This document shows, piece by piece, positions 5,664-13,545 of a stretch of 14,130 nucleotides of DNA (the stretch's first letter is position 1; each line of letters opens with the position of its first letter). The stretch is taken from positions 1-14,130 of the forward strand of contig JAFUKK010000165.1 in NCBI GenBank assembly GCA_017473665.1, in the 5' to 3' direction. The position numbers were made by a program, and so were the translations under genes. The stretch is from Lachnospiraceae bacterium (GTDB lineage Bacteria; Bacillota; Clostridia; Lachnospirales; Lachnospiraceae). The notes beneath the pieces are model-generated. The model was not told the DNA's origin, did no database searches, and saw nothing but the letters and a program-made list of their open reading frames with translations.

Positions 5664-6557
5664 CTATAAAAACATCTTTACGGGCTTGTACCATTTTCTG
5701 CCCTTATCATAGGTATATACTCCGGTAAACAATGCTCCCCGATATACCCGTACCCATTCTCCTGCCGGATAAGTCTCTCCCTCTAATGTCTGTCCCGGGA
5801 AAAATGCATTGCCATTATCCAGCAGTTTCATAAATTCTTCCTTTATATGCAACGCGGGACACTGGACAAACACACTGTCTGCAGACAACACCACCTGTTC
5901 CAACCCTTCCCGGTCTCGTATCTGTTCCAGCTGTGTCAGGGTCACTGCCTGCTCCAACTCAAAACACCCCACACGGGTACGCTGCAAGCTCTGCATGGCT
6001 CCTCCGCATCCCAGCCGCTCTCCAATATCTGCACAAAGGGTACGGATGTAGGTACCTTTGGAACACACCACACGCATCCGCACTACCGGCAATTCCAAAT
6101 CCAAAATCTCAATTTCATGAATGGTCACAGGGCGGGCCTGACGCTCCACTTCCTTACCTGCACGGGCCAGTTCATAGAGTTTCTTTCCATTTACCTTTAG
6201 TGCAGAGTACATGGGGGGCACCTGCATATAGTCACCTTGAAACTCCATAATCACCTGTCGCACTTCCTCTTCGGTACAGGTTACAGGACGTTCCTGTAAC
6301 ACCTTTCCGGTTAAATCCTGAGTGTCCGTCTCTACCCCCAGCATTAATTCTGCAACATATTCCTTATCCTTGTCGGTGAGCATATCACAGAGCTTGGTGG
6401 CATTACCCAGACACACGGGTAATACCCCCGTAGCATCCGGGTCCAACGTGCCTGTATGACCAATCTTCTTTTGCTTACAAATACCGCGCATTTTGGCTAC
6501 TACATCATGAGATGTAAAGCCTTTTTCCTTATGCACTACTATAATTCCGTTTAGCAT
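5664..6557 (-). CDS. truB: tRNA pseudouridine(55) synthase
   Basis: TruB converts U55 in the T-loop of tRNAs to pseudouridine and also acts as a tRNA folding chaperone. The 297-residue product has the catalytic motif GHTGTLDPDATGVLP with Asp39 as nucleophile, the VPPMYSALK motif (113-121), and GTYIRTL (168-174). A C-terminal PUA-like region (about 235-297) contains GEWVRVYRGALFTGVY. Upstream of this start the frame stays open for seven codons to an ATG at 6578. I chose 6557 because GGGAGG stands five bases ahead and the protein then begins MLNGIIVVHKEKGFTSHDVV as the family does. It follows nrnA by 33 bases and is almost certainly co-transcribed with it. Confidence 0.96.
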   Translation of the reverse strand: MLNGIIVVHKEKGFTSHDVVAKMRGICKQKKIGHTGTLDPDATGVLPVCLGNATKLCDMLTDKDKEYVAELMLGVETDTQDLTGKVLQERPVTCTEEEVRQVIMEFQGDYMQVPPMYSALKVNGKKLYELARAGKEVERQARPVTIHEIEILDLELPVVRMRVVCSKGTYIRTLCADIGERLGCGGAMQSLQRTRVGCFELEQAVTLTQLEQIRDREGLEQVVLSADSVFVQCPALHIKEEFMKLLDNGNAFFPGQTLEGETYPAGEWVRVYRGALFTGVYTYDKGRKWYKPVKMFL

Positions 6558-6590
6558 ATCTGCCTCCCTACCGGACATCCCCGGCAGCCT

Positions 6591-7538
6591 CTATTTATCT
6601 AATTGCTCCGCAATATAGCGGGACAGATTGTTCACACAATCATGGAAGGTACCCTTCATGGTACATCCTGCGGCACGCATATGACCACCGCCTCCAAAGG
6701 GCCCTACCACCTTGGTAGCGTCCACTTTATCACTGGTACGCAGACTGATTTTAAACTCCTGAATATCTGTCTCATACATGAAAATAGCACAATCTACACC
6801 TTCTATATTTCGAAGTTGGTTAACGATACCCTCAAAATCCTTGCTACTTACATTATAGAACTCCATGGTACGTCTATCCACCCACCCCACAATACAGTGG
6901 CCATCCAAAAATCTCACACTCTCCATCAGCACACGGCCCATAATCTGGGTCTGCAGATAAGTCTTCTGATAGAAAGTCTCCTGAATAATACCGGGAAAAT
7001 CAAAACCGTATTCAATCAACTGTGCTGCGATACGCAAGGTCTCAGGACGGGTATTGGAATACTGGAATACCCCGGTATCATGAATCATACCGATATAAAC
7101 AGCTTTTGCAATATCTGCATCCAGTAGTTCTTTATCAAACAATTCAAACAGCACTTCACAGCAGGAACCCACCTCAGGACGCACCAGATTCACATCCCCG
7201 CTACCGCTGTTGCTAATATGATGATCTATATTGATTTTCTTTCCGGCCCCATTATAGTACCGCTCAGCACCACCCAAACGGTCTCCGCTACAATCCAAAG
7301 CAAAGTACACATCAAATGTCTCCTGCTCCTCCAGGGGCGCTAAAATATCCTCAAATCCACCAATCTCACGGAATGTTTCGGCGGGATTTTCCAAATATAC
7401 CTGCACCACTGCCTCCGGTAGACCCTTCTTTAAGTACTGATACAATGCCAGACAAGACCCTACACAATCTCCGTCCGGACGAATATGTCCACTGATACCG
7501 ATACGCTTTGCTCCCTGACATTCTGCCAATAAATTCAT
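6591..7538 (-). CDS. nrnA: DHH-family oligoribonuclease / pAp phosphatase
   Basis: NrnA degrades very short RNAs (nanoRNAs) from RNA decay and also removes the 3' phosphate from pAp. The 315-residue protein has DHH-superfamily metal-binding motifs: HIRPDGD (His18, Asp22, Asp24), LDCSGD with Asp82, IDHH (Asp105, His106, His107) and HDTG with Asp154. The C-terminal DHHA1 substrate-binding domain has GGGGHMRAAG (282-291). Length and motif order fit NrnA/YtqI rather than RecJ. Firmicutes commonly keep this gene between rbfA and truB. The ribosome site GAGGTGG precedes the ATG. A short hairpin with a T-run lies between rbfA and this gene, so distal expression may be lower than for rbfA. Confidence 0.93.
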   Translation of the reverse strand: MNLLAECQGAKRIGISGHIRPDGDCVGSCLALYQYLKKGLPEAVVQVYLENPAETFREIGGFEDILAPLEEQETFDVYFALDCSGDRLGGAERYYNGAGKKINIDHHISNSGSGDVNLVRPEVGSCCEVLFELFDKELLDADIAKAVYIGMIHDTGVFQYSNTRPETLRIAAQLIEYGFDFPGIIQETFYQKTYLQTQIMGRVLMESVRFLDGHCIVGWVDRRTMEFYNVSSKDFEGIVNQLRNIEGVDCAIFMYETDIQEFKISLRTSDKVDATKVVGPFGGGGHMRAAGCTMKGTFHDCVNNLSRYIAEQLDK

Positions 7539-7560
7539 TTACCCACCTCTTTTTCTATCG

Positions 7561-7581
7561 AAAAAGCCTCACAAGGAGGCT
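7561..7581 (-). terminator. Weak terminator-like hairpin between rbfA and nrnA
   Basis: On the minus strand AGCCTC pairs with GAGGCT around a five-base loop and is followed by TTTTC. The stem is only 6 bp and the U-run is short, so partial termination or an RNA processing or 3' end protection role seems likelier than a full stop, given that nrnA follows 23 bases later. Confidence 0.5.
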
Positions 7582-7605
7582 CTTTCACATATCAAAACCA
7601 AATTA

Positions 7606-8010
7606 TTATTCTTCCTCTGCTTCCCCGGTCTCTGCAGTCTCCACTGCATTTGCCTGGTCTCTGGCAATAACCTCATCAATCTTGTGGGACATGTTTACAC
7701 CATACTCGATGGACTGGTCCATTACAAAGGTAATAGCAGGAGTGTTGCGCAGATTAATCGCCTTAGCCAGCTTATTTTTTATGAAGCCTTCTGCACTCTT
7801 CAGTCCCTGTAAAGTGGATTCCTGTACCTCAGCACCGCCCAATACACTGATAAAAGCCTTACAGCTTTTTAAATCAGGCGCCACCTCCACAGCTACCACA
7901 CTTGTCCAGGGACTAATCCGGGGGTCCTTAATCTCCCCACGGATAATCTCTGCCAGTACTCTCTGCACCTCCCCGTTAATACGGGTATTTTTAACACTGT
8001 TCTTTCTCAT
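7606..8010 (-). CDS. rbfA: 30S ribosome-binding factor A
   Basis: RbfA binds the immature 30S subunit and helps 16S rRNA 5' processing and late small-subunit maturation, notably in the cold. The 134-residue protein is a single KH-like domain with EIIRGEIKDPRIS (21-33) and the C-terminal RNTPAITFVMDQSIEYG (88-104), both family signatures. It ends in an acidic tail rich in Glu/Ala (from about 123). GGAAGG stands about ten bases before the ATG. The gene is usually directly behind infB, as here, but the 115-base gap holds two large hairpins that may set separate stability for the rbfA-nrnA-truB-ribF part of the transcript. Confidence 0.95.
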   Translation of the reverse strand: MRKNSVKNTRINGEVQRVLAEIIRGEIKDPRISPWTSVVAVEVAPDLKSCKAFISVLGGAEVQESTLQGLKSAEGFIKNKLAKAINLRNTPAITFVMDQSIEYGVNMSHKIDEVIARDQANAVETAETGEAEEE

Positions 8011-8034
8011 TTATATTTAGATCCTTCCTACTTC

Positions 8035-8067
8035 TGCAGAAAGAATTGCGGAGCAATTCTTTCTGCA
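8035..8067 (-). repeat. Perfect 15-bp hairpin just upstream of rbfA
   Basis: TGCAGAAAGAATTGC (8035-8049) and GCAATTCTTTCTGCA (8053-8067) are perfect inverted repeats around a three-base loop. On the minus strand it ends about five bases before the rbfA ribosome site. There is no T-run after it, so it is not an intrinsic terminator. RNase III cleavage or mRNA end protection are possible roles (inference). Confidence 0.7.
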
Positions 8068-8076
8068 AAACATAGC

Positions 8077-8111
8077 AAATCTTAGGCAGAGTTCTTTTCT
8101 GCCTTAGATTT
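8077..8111 (-). repeat. Second hairpin, just after infB
   Basis: AAATCTTAGGCAGA (8077-8090) and TCTGCCTTAGATTT (8098-8111) are inverted repeats with 13 of 14 positions paired and a seven-base loop. It begins 14 bases past the infB stop codon. On the minus strand it is followed by GCTATGTTTTGC, a poor U-tract, so it looks more like a processing or stabilising hairpin than a terminator. Confidence 0.6.
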
Positions 8112-8125
8112 ACTTTTTCGCATTT

Positions 8126-11101
8126 TTAACGAGGAACCTCTACCATGATATAAGCCTCAACGATATCCAGTTCCTGCATCTGGTCGAAACCATCAAATAC
8201 CAAACCACATTCAAAGCCGGTCTTTACTTCCTTTACATCGTCCTTAAATCTCTTCAGGGATGCTAACTCACCCTCAAAGATCTGCGTTCCTTCACGGCTG
8301 ATTCGTACCTTACAACCTCTCTGGAAAACACCATCCAGCACATAAGAACCTGCAATATTACCAATGGCAGATGCCTTGAATATCTGACGTACCTCTGCAT
8401 GGCCGATTACCTTCTCCTCAAATACAGGATCCAGCATACCCTTCATAGCAGCCTCTACATCCTCAATTGCCTGGTAAATTACCTTATACAATCTCACATC
8501 CACGCCTTCACGCTCAGCGGTAGCCTTTGCAGTAGCATCGGGTCTTACATTAAAGCCGATGATAATCGCATTGGAAGCACTTGCCAGCACTACGTCGGAC
8601 TCATTGATAGCACCTACGCCGCCATGGATACATTTTACTACTACTTCTTCATTACTCAGCTTCATCAGGGACTGTTTCACTGCTTCCACACTACCCTGTA
8701 CATCCGCTTTAACAATCAGATTCAATTCTTTCAGATTGCCTTCCTTAATCTGGGAGAACAAATCATCCAGGGACATCTTGGTCTTGGTCTCCTCCAGCTT
8801 TCTTTCCTTATTCTGAGCCATATAGGTCTCAGCATAATTCTTAGCAGTCTTATCACTGTCATGGGACAGGAACACTTCACCTGCACTGGGTACATCGGAC
8901 AGGCCTAAAATCTCTACAGGAGTAGATGGAGTGGCTTCCTTTACTCTGCGTCCCTTATCATCCACCATTGCACGTACCTTACCAAAGGCTGCACCTGCAG
9001 AAATAAAGTCACCCACATGCAGAGTACCCTTCTGTACCAGAACGGTAGCCACAGGACCACGGCCCTTATCCAGCTCAGCCTCGATTACCAGACCTCTTGC
9101 GCGTCTCTTGGGATTTGCCTTCAGCTCCAGAATATCGGCAGAAAGCAGAATCATCTCCAGCAGCTGCTCAATACCCTCACCGGTCTTTGCAGACACAGGC
9201 GCGAATACAGTGCTTCCACCCCAATCCTCGGGAATCAATTCATATTCGGACAGCTCCTGCTTTACTCTGTCGATATTAGCAGAGGGCTTATCAATCTTAT
9301 TTACGGCAACAATGATTTCAATACCTGCTGCCTTAGCATGGTTAATTGCTTCCACAGTCTGAGGCATTACACCATCATCCGCTGCAACCACCAAAATCGC
9401 AATATCTGTAGCATTGGCACCACGCATACGCATAGCGGTGAATGCTTCATGTCCGGGAGTATCCAGGAAGGTAATGGTACGACCACCGGCATTAACAGTA
9501 TACGCACCAATGTGCTGGGTAATACCGCCTGCCTCTTTATCGGTCACATTTGTCTTACGGATTGCATCCAGCAGGGAAGTCTTACCATGGTCAACGTGTC
9601 CCATTACACAGATAACGGGAGGTCTTTCTACCAGATTCTCTTCGGGCTCTTCCTCTTCCTTCAGCAGTTCCTCAATGACATCTACCTTGACTTCCTTTTC
9701 ACAGAGAATGTCATATTCCATAGCAATATTCTCTGCATCCTCATAGGAAATCTCCTGGTTCACGGTAACAATCTTACCCTCCAGGAACAACTTCTTCACA
9801 ATTGCAGAAGGCTGCAGTTTCATCTTATCAGCCAGATCCTTGATGGTAATGGTTTCAGGTAAGGTAATAACCTTGATGGTCTCCTCTACCACTTCCTTCT
9901 TCTTCTCAGGCTTGATGAAACGACCGGGCTTGTTCTTTAATGCGTCATCCTCCTCATAAATGGAGTCCTTCTTGGAACGCTTATTATCCTTCTCCTGGCT
10001 GAAACGTCTCTTCTCTTCCTCACGTTTCTTTTCTAAATCCTTTGCAGGAGCTGCATCTCCGCCAAAGCTGCTCTTGGCCCCCTGCTGCTTATCTCTAAAG
10101 CCACCCTGACCTTTGCCACCGAATCCACGACGATTATCATCGCCATCCTTGCCACCAAAGCCACGACCGTCTTTGTTAAAACCATCCTTATTGAAGCCAC
10201 CACCCTGGGGTCTCTGACCGTCTCTGTTGAAAGGTCTGTCTCCCTGAGGTCTCTGACCGTCTCTATTGTAAGGTCTGTCTCCCTGGGGTCTCTGACCGTC
10301 TCTATTGTAAGGTCTGTCTCCCTGGGGTCTCTGACCATCTCTGTTGAAAGGTCTGTCTCCCTGAGGTTTCTGACCGTCTCTATTGTAAGGTCTGTCTCCC
10401 TGGGGTCTCTGACCATCTCGATTATAGGGTCTGTCTCCCTGGGGTCTCTGACCATCTCTATTGTAGGGTCTGTCTCCCTGAGGTCTGTTTTCCTTGGCAG
10501 GTCTTTCCTGCACGGGAGCTGCACTCTGGGGTTGTACAGGGGCCTGTGTTGCAGTATTTTCAGTCTTAGCTACCTGTACTGTTTCCTGCTCCTTGACCGG
10601 CTGTGCCTTGGGCTGGGCAGGCTTACTGGGAACCATCTGCACACTGGGTGTGGGAGACGGAGGTGTCAGGGGCTTAATGGGGCCTCTGGCAGGAGCCTGC
10701 TGCCTGTTGTTATTCGCACCCTGACGTCCCTGATTATTGCCATAGTTATTGGCATTACCCTGCTGATTGGAACGCTGTCCGGGCATCTTGGAATTCTGAG
10801 GATTGCTCACAAAAATAATCTTCTTTTTCTTCTTGGGAGTTTCTGCTCCATCCTCTGCCTTGGGAGCAGGAGCCGCCTCCTGAGCCTTTACCTCTTGTTT
10901 TACTTCTTCCTTATTTGTTTCCTGCATATTTGCTGTATTACTTCCCTTCCCAAAGGCATCCTTTACAATCTTTACCGCATCCTCCTCAATGGAGCTCTGG
11001 GCTGCCTTTGCCTCAATTCCTTTTTCCTGCAAAACATTGATTACATCCTTGCTGGATATACCCAATTCCTTTGCCAGTTCATGTACCTTTATTTTCGCCA
11101 T
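8126..11101 (-). CDS. infB: Translation initiation factor IF-2
   Basis: IF-2 is the GTPase that brings initiator fMet-tRNA to the 30S subunit and promotes 50S joining. At 991 residues it is long for the family. The order is: an N-terminal IF2_N helical unit (about 4-50); a Lys stretch (90-94); a disordered Gln/Asn/Pro-rich and then Arg/Gly/Asp-rich linker (about 100-350) containing seven tandem 13-residue repeats (206-296); a charged coiled region (355-400); a second IF2_N-like domain (about 415-470); and the GTPase domain. The latter has G1 GHVDHGKT (501-508), DTPGHE (547-552), NKID (601-604) and SAKTGEG (637-643). Domains II, III and the fMet-tRNA-binding C-terminal barrel follow, ending VEVPR. 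The ATG at 11101 lies behind AGGAAAGG. The linker carries the extra length; the catalytic part looks normal. Confidence 0.97.
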   Translation of the reverse strand: MAKIKVHELAKELGISSKDVINVLQEKGIEAKAAQSSIEEDAVKIVKDAFGKGSNTANMQETNKEEVKQEVKAQEAAPAPKAEDGAETPKKKKKIIFVSNPQNSKMPGQRSNQQGNANNYGNNQGRQGANNNRQQAPARGPIKPLTPPSPTPSVQMVPSKPAQPKAQPVKEQETVQVAKTENTATQAPVQPQSAAPVQERPAKENRPQGDRPYNRDGQRPQGDRPYNRDGQRPQGDRPYNRDGQKPQGDRPFNRDGQRPQGDRPYNRDGQRPQGDRPYNRDGQRPQGDRPFNRDGQRPQGGGFNKDGFNKDGRGFGGKDGDDNRRGFGGKGQGGFRDKQQGAKSSFGGDAAPAKDLEKKREEEKRRFSQEKDNKRSKKDSIYEEDDALKNKPGRFIKPEKKKEVVEETIKVITLPETITIKDLADKMKLQPSAIVKKLFLEGKIVTVNQEISYEDAENIAMEYDILCEKEVKVDVIEELLKEEEEPEENLVERPPVICVMGHVDHGKTSLLDAIRKTNVTDKEAGGITQHIGAYTVNAGGRTITFLDTPGHEAFTAMRMRGANATDIAILVVAADDGVMPQTVEAINHAKAAGIEIIVAVNKIDKPSANIDRVKQELSEYELIPEDWGGSTVFAPVSAKTGEGIEQLLEMILLSADILELKANPKRRARGLVIEAELDKGRGPVATVLVQKGTLHVGDFISAGAAFGKVRAMVDDKGRRVKEATPSTPVEILGLSDVPSAGEVFLSHDSDKTAKNYAETYMAQNKERKLEETKTKMSLDDLFSQIKEGNLKELNLIVKADVQGSVEAVKQSLMKLSNEEVVVKCIHGGVGAINESDVVLASASNAIIIGFNVRPDATAKATAEREGVDVRLYKVIYQAIEDVEAAMKGMLDPVFEEKVIGHAEVRQIFKASAIGNIAGSYVLDGVFQRGCKVRISREGTQIFEGELASLKRFKDDVKEVKTGFECGLVFDGFDQMQELDIVEAYIMVEVPR
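10214..10486 (-). repeat. Seven 39-bp tandem repeats inside infB
   Basis: Seven units of 13 codons encode [13 protein letters not shown] (variants: K for R at position 1 in unit four, F for Y at position 8 in units four and seven). An eighth partial unit (RPQGGGF) follows. Third-base differences between units, such as CAG AGA CCT against CAG AGA CCC, show they are not a very recent exact expansion. The units are basic, acidic and Gly-rich in alternation and would be unstructured, probably RNA- or ribosome-contacting. Confidence 0.92.
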
Positions 11102-11147
11102 TTATAACCACACCTTTCCTGCCGGCCAACTTGCCGTCTCTGATTTC

Positions 11148-11495
11148 CTATGATTCACTGGTTTCTTCCGCTATTTCCGGATGGTATCCCTCTTGCGCCA
11201 ATCGCTTGGTCAGTAGGTCTGCAAAGCCCTGGTCACATACCGCCACAGAAGCCCGTAGTTCCTTGCCAATGGCAGCTCCCAGTACTTCCTTGGTTCCATG
11301 AATAAACAACGGGACCTCATAAAAGGAGCACATATTGCGAAACATTTTTTTCGTATTGTCGGAAGCATCCTCCGCCACCAGCACCAGAAAAGCCTGAAAG
11401 CTTTTCACTGCCTGCTCGGTAGAAAACTCCCCACTCTTCACACGGCCGGCACGGGTCGCCAGACCCAGCACCGATAAAATCTTATTCTGCTTCAA
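11148..11495 (-). CDS. rplGA: L7Ae-family ribosomal-type RNA-binding protein (YlxQ)
   Basis: This is a small L7Ae/L30e-fold protein of the YlxQ type, a family that binds kink-turn RNAs and is normally encoded between ylxR and infB. The visible family features are LGLATRAGRV (10-19), LVLVAEDAS (37-45), GTKEVLGAAIGKE (67-79) and VAVCDQGFA (84-92). The start is uncertain. An ATG at 11525 gives 125 residues but has only a weak AGGT ahead and overlaps ylxR by 44 bases. A TTG at 11495 gives 115 residues beginning MKQNKILSVLGLA, has AGGAG ten bases ahead and overlaps ylxR by only 14 bases, which suits the family length better. I prefer the TTG. Overlap with ylxR suggests translational coupling. Its exact role is not settled by sequence. 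Confidence 0.9.
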   Translation of the reverse strand: MKQNKILSVLGLATRAGRVKSGEFSTEQAVKSFQAFLVLVAEDASDNTKKMFRNMCSFYEVPLFIHGTKEVLGAAIGKELRASVAVCDQGFADLLTKRLAQEGYHPEIAEETSES

Positions 11496-11754
11496 TACTG
11501 TCAAACTCCTTTTCAAGCGTGTCATACACCTGGGCAGGAATGCTCATTTTCAGAGAACGCTCCAGACCTTTGTTCTTTCTGGCCTTTACCAGACATTCTC
11601 TACTCTTACAAAGATATGCACCTCTGCCGTTTTTCTTGCCCGTAACATCCAAACAAATCTCTTCTTCCACTGTTTTCAGGACTCTCATCATGTCCTTCTT
11701 ACCCTTCATTTCACCACAGCCTACACACTGTCTTAAGGGAACCTTCTTTGCCAT
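11482..11754 (-). CDS. rnpM: YlxR-family RNA-binding protein (RNase P modulator RnpM)
   Basis: This 90-residue basic protein belongs to the YlxR (DUF448) family, with RQCVGCGEMKGKKDMMRV (8-25) and GRGAYLC (43-49) as signatures. The family is a nucleic-acid-binding fold encoded between nusA and infB in most Firmicutes; the Bacillus subtilis member has been reported to bind RNase P RNA and is now called RnpM. The three cysteines at 10, 13 and 49 together with Cys54 could bind metal, but that is only an impression. Its ATG lies six bases past nusA with GAGGAG, overlapping the nusA stop codon, eight bases ahead. It overlaps the downstream ylxQ. The tight packing means all three proteins are made from one message. 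Confidence 0.93.
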   Translation of the reverse strand: MAKKVPLRQCVGCGEMKGKKDMMRVLKTVEEEICLDVTGKKNGRGAYLCKSRECLVKARKNKGLERSLKMSIPAQVYDTLEKEFDSIEAE

Positions 11755-11759
11755 AGGGA

Positions 11760-12896
11760 TTACTCCTCGCTATACTCTTCGTACTCACCGTCCTCGTATT
11801 CGCCGTCTTCGTACTCATCATCAATATAATCTTCATATCGGAAACCGGGTGCGTCCTTCGCCTGGGTTTCAGACTTGATATCAATCTTGTAGCCGGTGAG
11901 TCTGGCTGCCAGTCTGGCGTTCTGACCTTCCTTACCGATTGCCAAGGATAACTGATAATCCGGAACTACTACCTTTGCAGTCTTCTCATCAGGATCTGCA
12001 AATACGGCTACGATCTTTGCGGGAGCCAATGCATTCTGAATCAGGTTACCGGGGTTTTCATCCCAGTTTACCACATCAATCTTTTCTCCACGCAGCTCAT
12101 CTACGATTGCATTTACTCTGGCACCGTTCATACCTACACAAGCACCTACCGCATCCACATTAGGATTGTTGCTCCATACCGCCATCTTAGTACGGCTGCC
12201 TGCCTCTCTGGCAATACTCTTAATCTCTACGGTACCATCCTTAATCTCGGTTACTTCTGCCTCAAACAGTCTCTTTACCAGTTCCGGATGGGTACGGCTC
12301 ACATTGATGCGGGGACCCTTGGGTGTCTTCTTTACTTCCAGAATGTATACCTTGATACGCTCGGTAAGCTTGAACACCTCACCCTTCACCTGCTCTGTCT
12401 CACTGAGCATTGCCTCTGCTTTACCTAAGTTGATGCTGATATTATTGCCCACATAACGCTGAACCACACCTGTTACTACATCTTTTTCCTTAGCGTAGAA
12501 CTGATTGTAAATCACACTTCTCTCTTCCTCACGGATTTTCTGAAGGATTACGTTCTTCGCATTCTGGGTAGCAATACGGCCAAATTCCTTGGACTTGATT
12601 TCCACATTCAGGATGTCGCCCACCTTTACTTTCTTGGATAATTCTTTGGCATCAGCAAGTGTAATCTGTAAGCAGTCATCCTCTACTTCCTCAGCAGTCT
12701 CCACTACTTCCTTCTCAGCATATACCAAAAAATCTCCGGTCTCGCGATTGATCTCTACCTTTACATTATCTGCTTTACCAAAATGGTTTCTGCAGGCAGT
12801 TACCAGGGAGTTCTCAATGGCTTCAAAGAGAGTGTCCTTGCTGATTTCCTTCTCCTTTTCCAAAATATCAAGTGCTTCAATCAATTCTTTGTTCAT
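11760..12896 (-). CDS. nusA: Transcription termination/antitermination protein NusA
   Basis: NusA binds RNA polymerase near the RNA exit channel and modulates pausing, intrinsic termination and antitermination. The 378-residue product has the N-terminal polymerase-binding domain (1-130), an S1 domain (about 137-200), and KH1 with GACVGMNGARV (251-261). KH2 has AIGKEGQNARLAARLTG (319-335). As in other Firmicutes, the C-terminal AR repeats of E. coli NusA are absent. Instead it ends in a very acidic, repetitive tail (from about 355; three EYEDG/EYEE units), which may mimic nucleic acid or inhibit RNA binding (inference). The ATG is behind GAGGTTAGG, 41 bases after rimP. Being second in an operon whose leader has a terminator-like hairpin, it could control its own synthesis. 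Confidence 0.97.
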   Translation of the reverse strand: MNKELIEALDILEKEKEISKDTLFEAIENSLVTACRNHFGKADNVKVEINRETGDFLVYAEKEVVETAEEVEDDCLQITLADAKELSKKVKVGDILNVEIKSKEFGRIATQNAKNVILQKIREEERSVIYNQFYAKEKDVVTGVVQRYVGNNISINLGKAEAMLSETEQVKGEVFKLTERIKVYILEVKKTPKGPRINVSRTHPELVKRLFEAEVTEIKDGTVEIKSIAREAGSRTKMAVWSNNPNVDAVGACVGMNGARVNAIVDELRGEKIDVVNWDENPGNLIQNALAPAKIVAVFADPDEKTAKVVVPDYQLSLAIGKEGQNARLAARLTGYKIDIKSETQAKDAPGFRYEDYIDDEYEDGEYEDGEYEEYSEE

Positions 12897-12937
12897 TTTC
12901 CTAACCTCTTTCCGGCCTGCGGCCTATCTATTATCGT

Positions 12938-13402
12938 TTAAAAATCCAATGTCAGACGAACCAATGCAATATCACTACGGTTAAAGCTCCGTGATGTTCC
13001 TTCTATATTAATAATAATACTACTCTCATCAAAACGCTCCAGCACACCCACAAATTCCTTCACCTTGTCCTGGGCCTTAAAAAGCTTGATCTCTACTTCT
13101 TCACCAATGCTGGCCGCCAGATGCTTATCCTTTTTCAGAGTGCGTCCCAATCCGGGGCTGCTGACCTCCAGAATATACGCATCGAGAATGAAATCTTCCT
13201 TATCAAGGGCATCCGAAAGTGCTCTGCTCACATTTTCGCAATCAATGATATTCACGCCCTCCGGCTTGTCGATATAGGCACGCAGATAATAATCTGCCCC
13301 CTCTTTTACATACTCTACGTCGTAAATACTCACGCCGTTTTGCTCTGCAATGGGTTGCAGCAGAGCTTCCGTCCTGGATTCATAATCCTCTCTCCTGGAC
13401 AT
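12938..13402 (-). CDS. rimP: Ribosome maturation factor RimP
   Basis: RimP assists early 30S assembly, helping S12 and neighbouring proteins bind. The 154-residue product has the N-terminal alpha/beta domain with IYDVEYVKEG (26-35) and YYLRAYIDKPEGV (38-50). The signature LEVSSPGLGR (78-87) and a C-terminal Sm-like domain (about 95-154) follow. The frame stays open upstream to an ATG at 13459, but those residues would be encoded by the leader hairpin. I chose the ATG at 13402, which has AGGAGG six bases ahead; the ATG two codons earlier overlaps the ribosome site itself. It is the first gene of the rimP-nusA-infB operon, with its own promoter. Confidence 0.95.
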   Translation of the reverse strand: MSRREDYESRTEALLQPIAEQNGVSIYDVEYVKEGADYYLRAYIDKPEGVNIIDCENVSRALSDALDKEDFILDAYILEVSSPGLGRTLKKDKHLAASIGEEVEIKLFKAQDKVKEFVGVLERFDESSIIINIEGTSRSFNRSDIALVRLTLDF

Positions 13403-13437
13403 CCACATCCTCCTTTCGGGAATATCCCTTACATAAA

Positions 13438-13466
13438 AGTAAGAGTGGCGCGCGTCCACTCTTACT
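13438..13466 (-). terminator. Hairpin in the rimP leader, possible attenuator
   Basis: AGTAAGAGTGG (13438-13448) and CCACTCTTACT (13456-13466) form a perfect 11-bp stem with a seven-base CG-rich loop. On the minus strand it is followed by TTTTATG. It lies about 20 bases after the predicted transcription start and 36 bases before the rimP ATG. The short U-run makes it a weak or regulated terminator. It may also end read-through from the upstream receiver gene, which has no other visible terminator. Confidence 0.55.
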
Positions 13467-13492
13467 AGTAATAATCTTTATTCAACATGCTC

Positions 13493-13521
13493 AGTATACG
13501 CCTCTGCCAACCTACTGTCAA
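13493..13521 (-). promoter_or_regulatory. Promoter of the rimP-nusA-infB operon
   Basis: On the minus strand TTGACA (13521-13516), a 17-base spacer and TATACT (13498-13493) form a near-perfect sigma-A promoter. Transcription would start near 13486, leaving an 84-base leader before rimP. Confidence 0.9.
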
Positions 13522-13545
13522 GTTTTTTGTGAATTTTCTTTCCTA

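Noticed and set aside
5575..5664. Short minus-strand frame of about 29 codons (starting MPQRMISQIEEEG) in the truB-ribF gap, overlapping the ribF start
   Set aside because: No ribosome site before its ATG and no recognisable features; a translational-coupling leader cannot be shown from one sequence.
9017..9862. 281-codon plus-strand frame opposite infB
   Set aside because: Antisense shadow of the IF-2 GTPase region. It has Cys/Ile-rich composition, no recognisable domain and no ribosome site.
10033..10524. 163-codon open frame on the minus strand in another frame of infB, rich in [12 protein letters not shown] repeats
   Set aside because: It is produced by reading the 39-bp infB repeats one frame off. 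It has no ribosome site, and infB is clearly the coding frame on both sides.
12910..12925. GGCC/GGCC mini-hairpin between rimP and nusA
   Set aside because: A 4-bp stem with a three-base loop and no T-run; too small to call a terminator or regulatory element.
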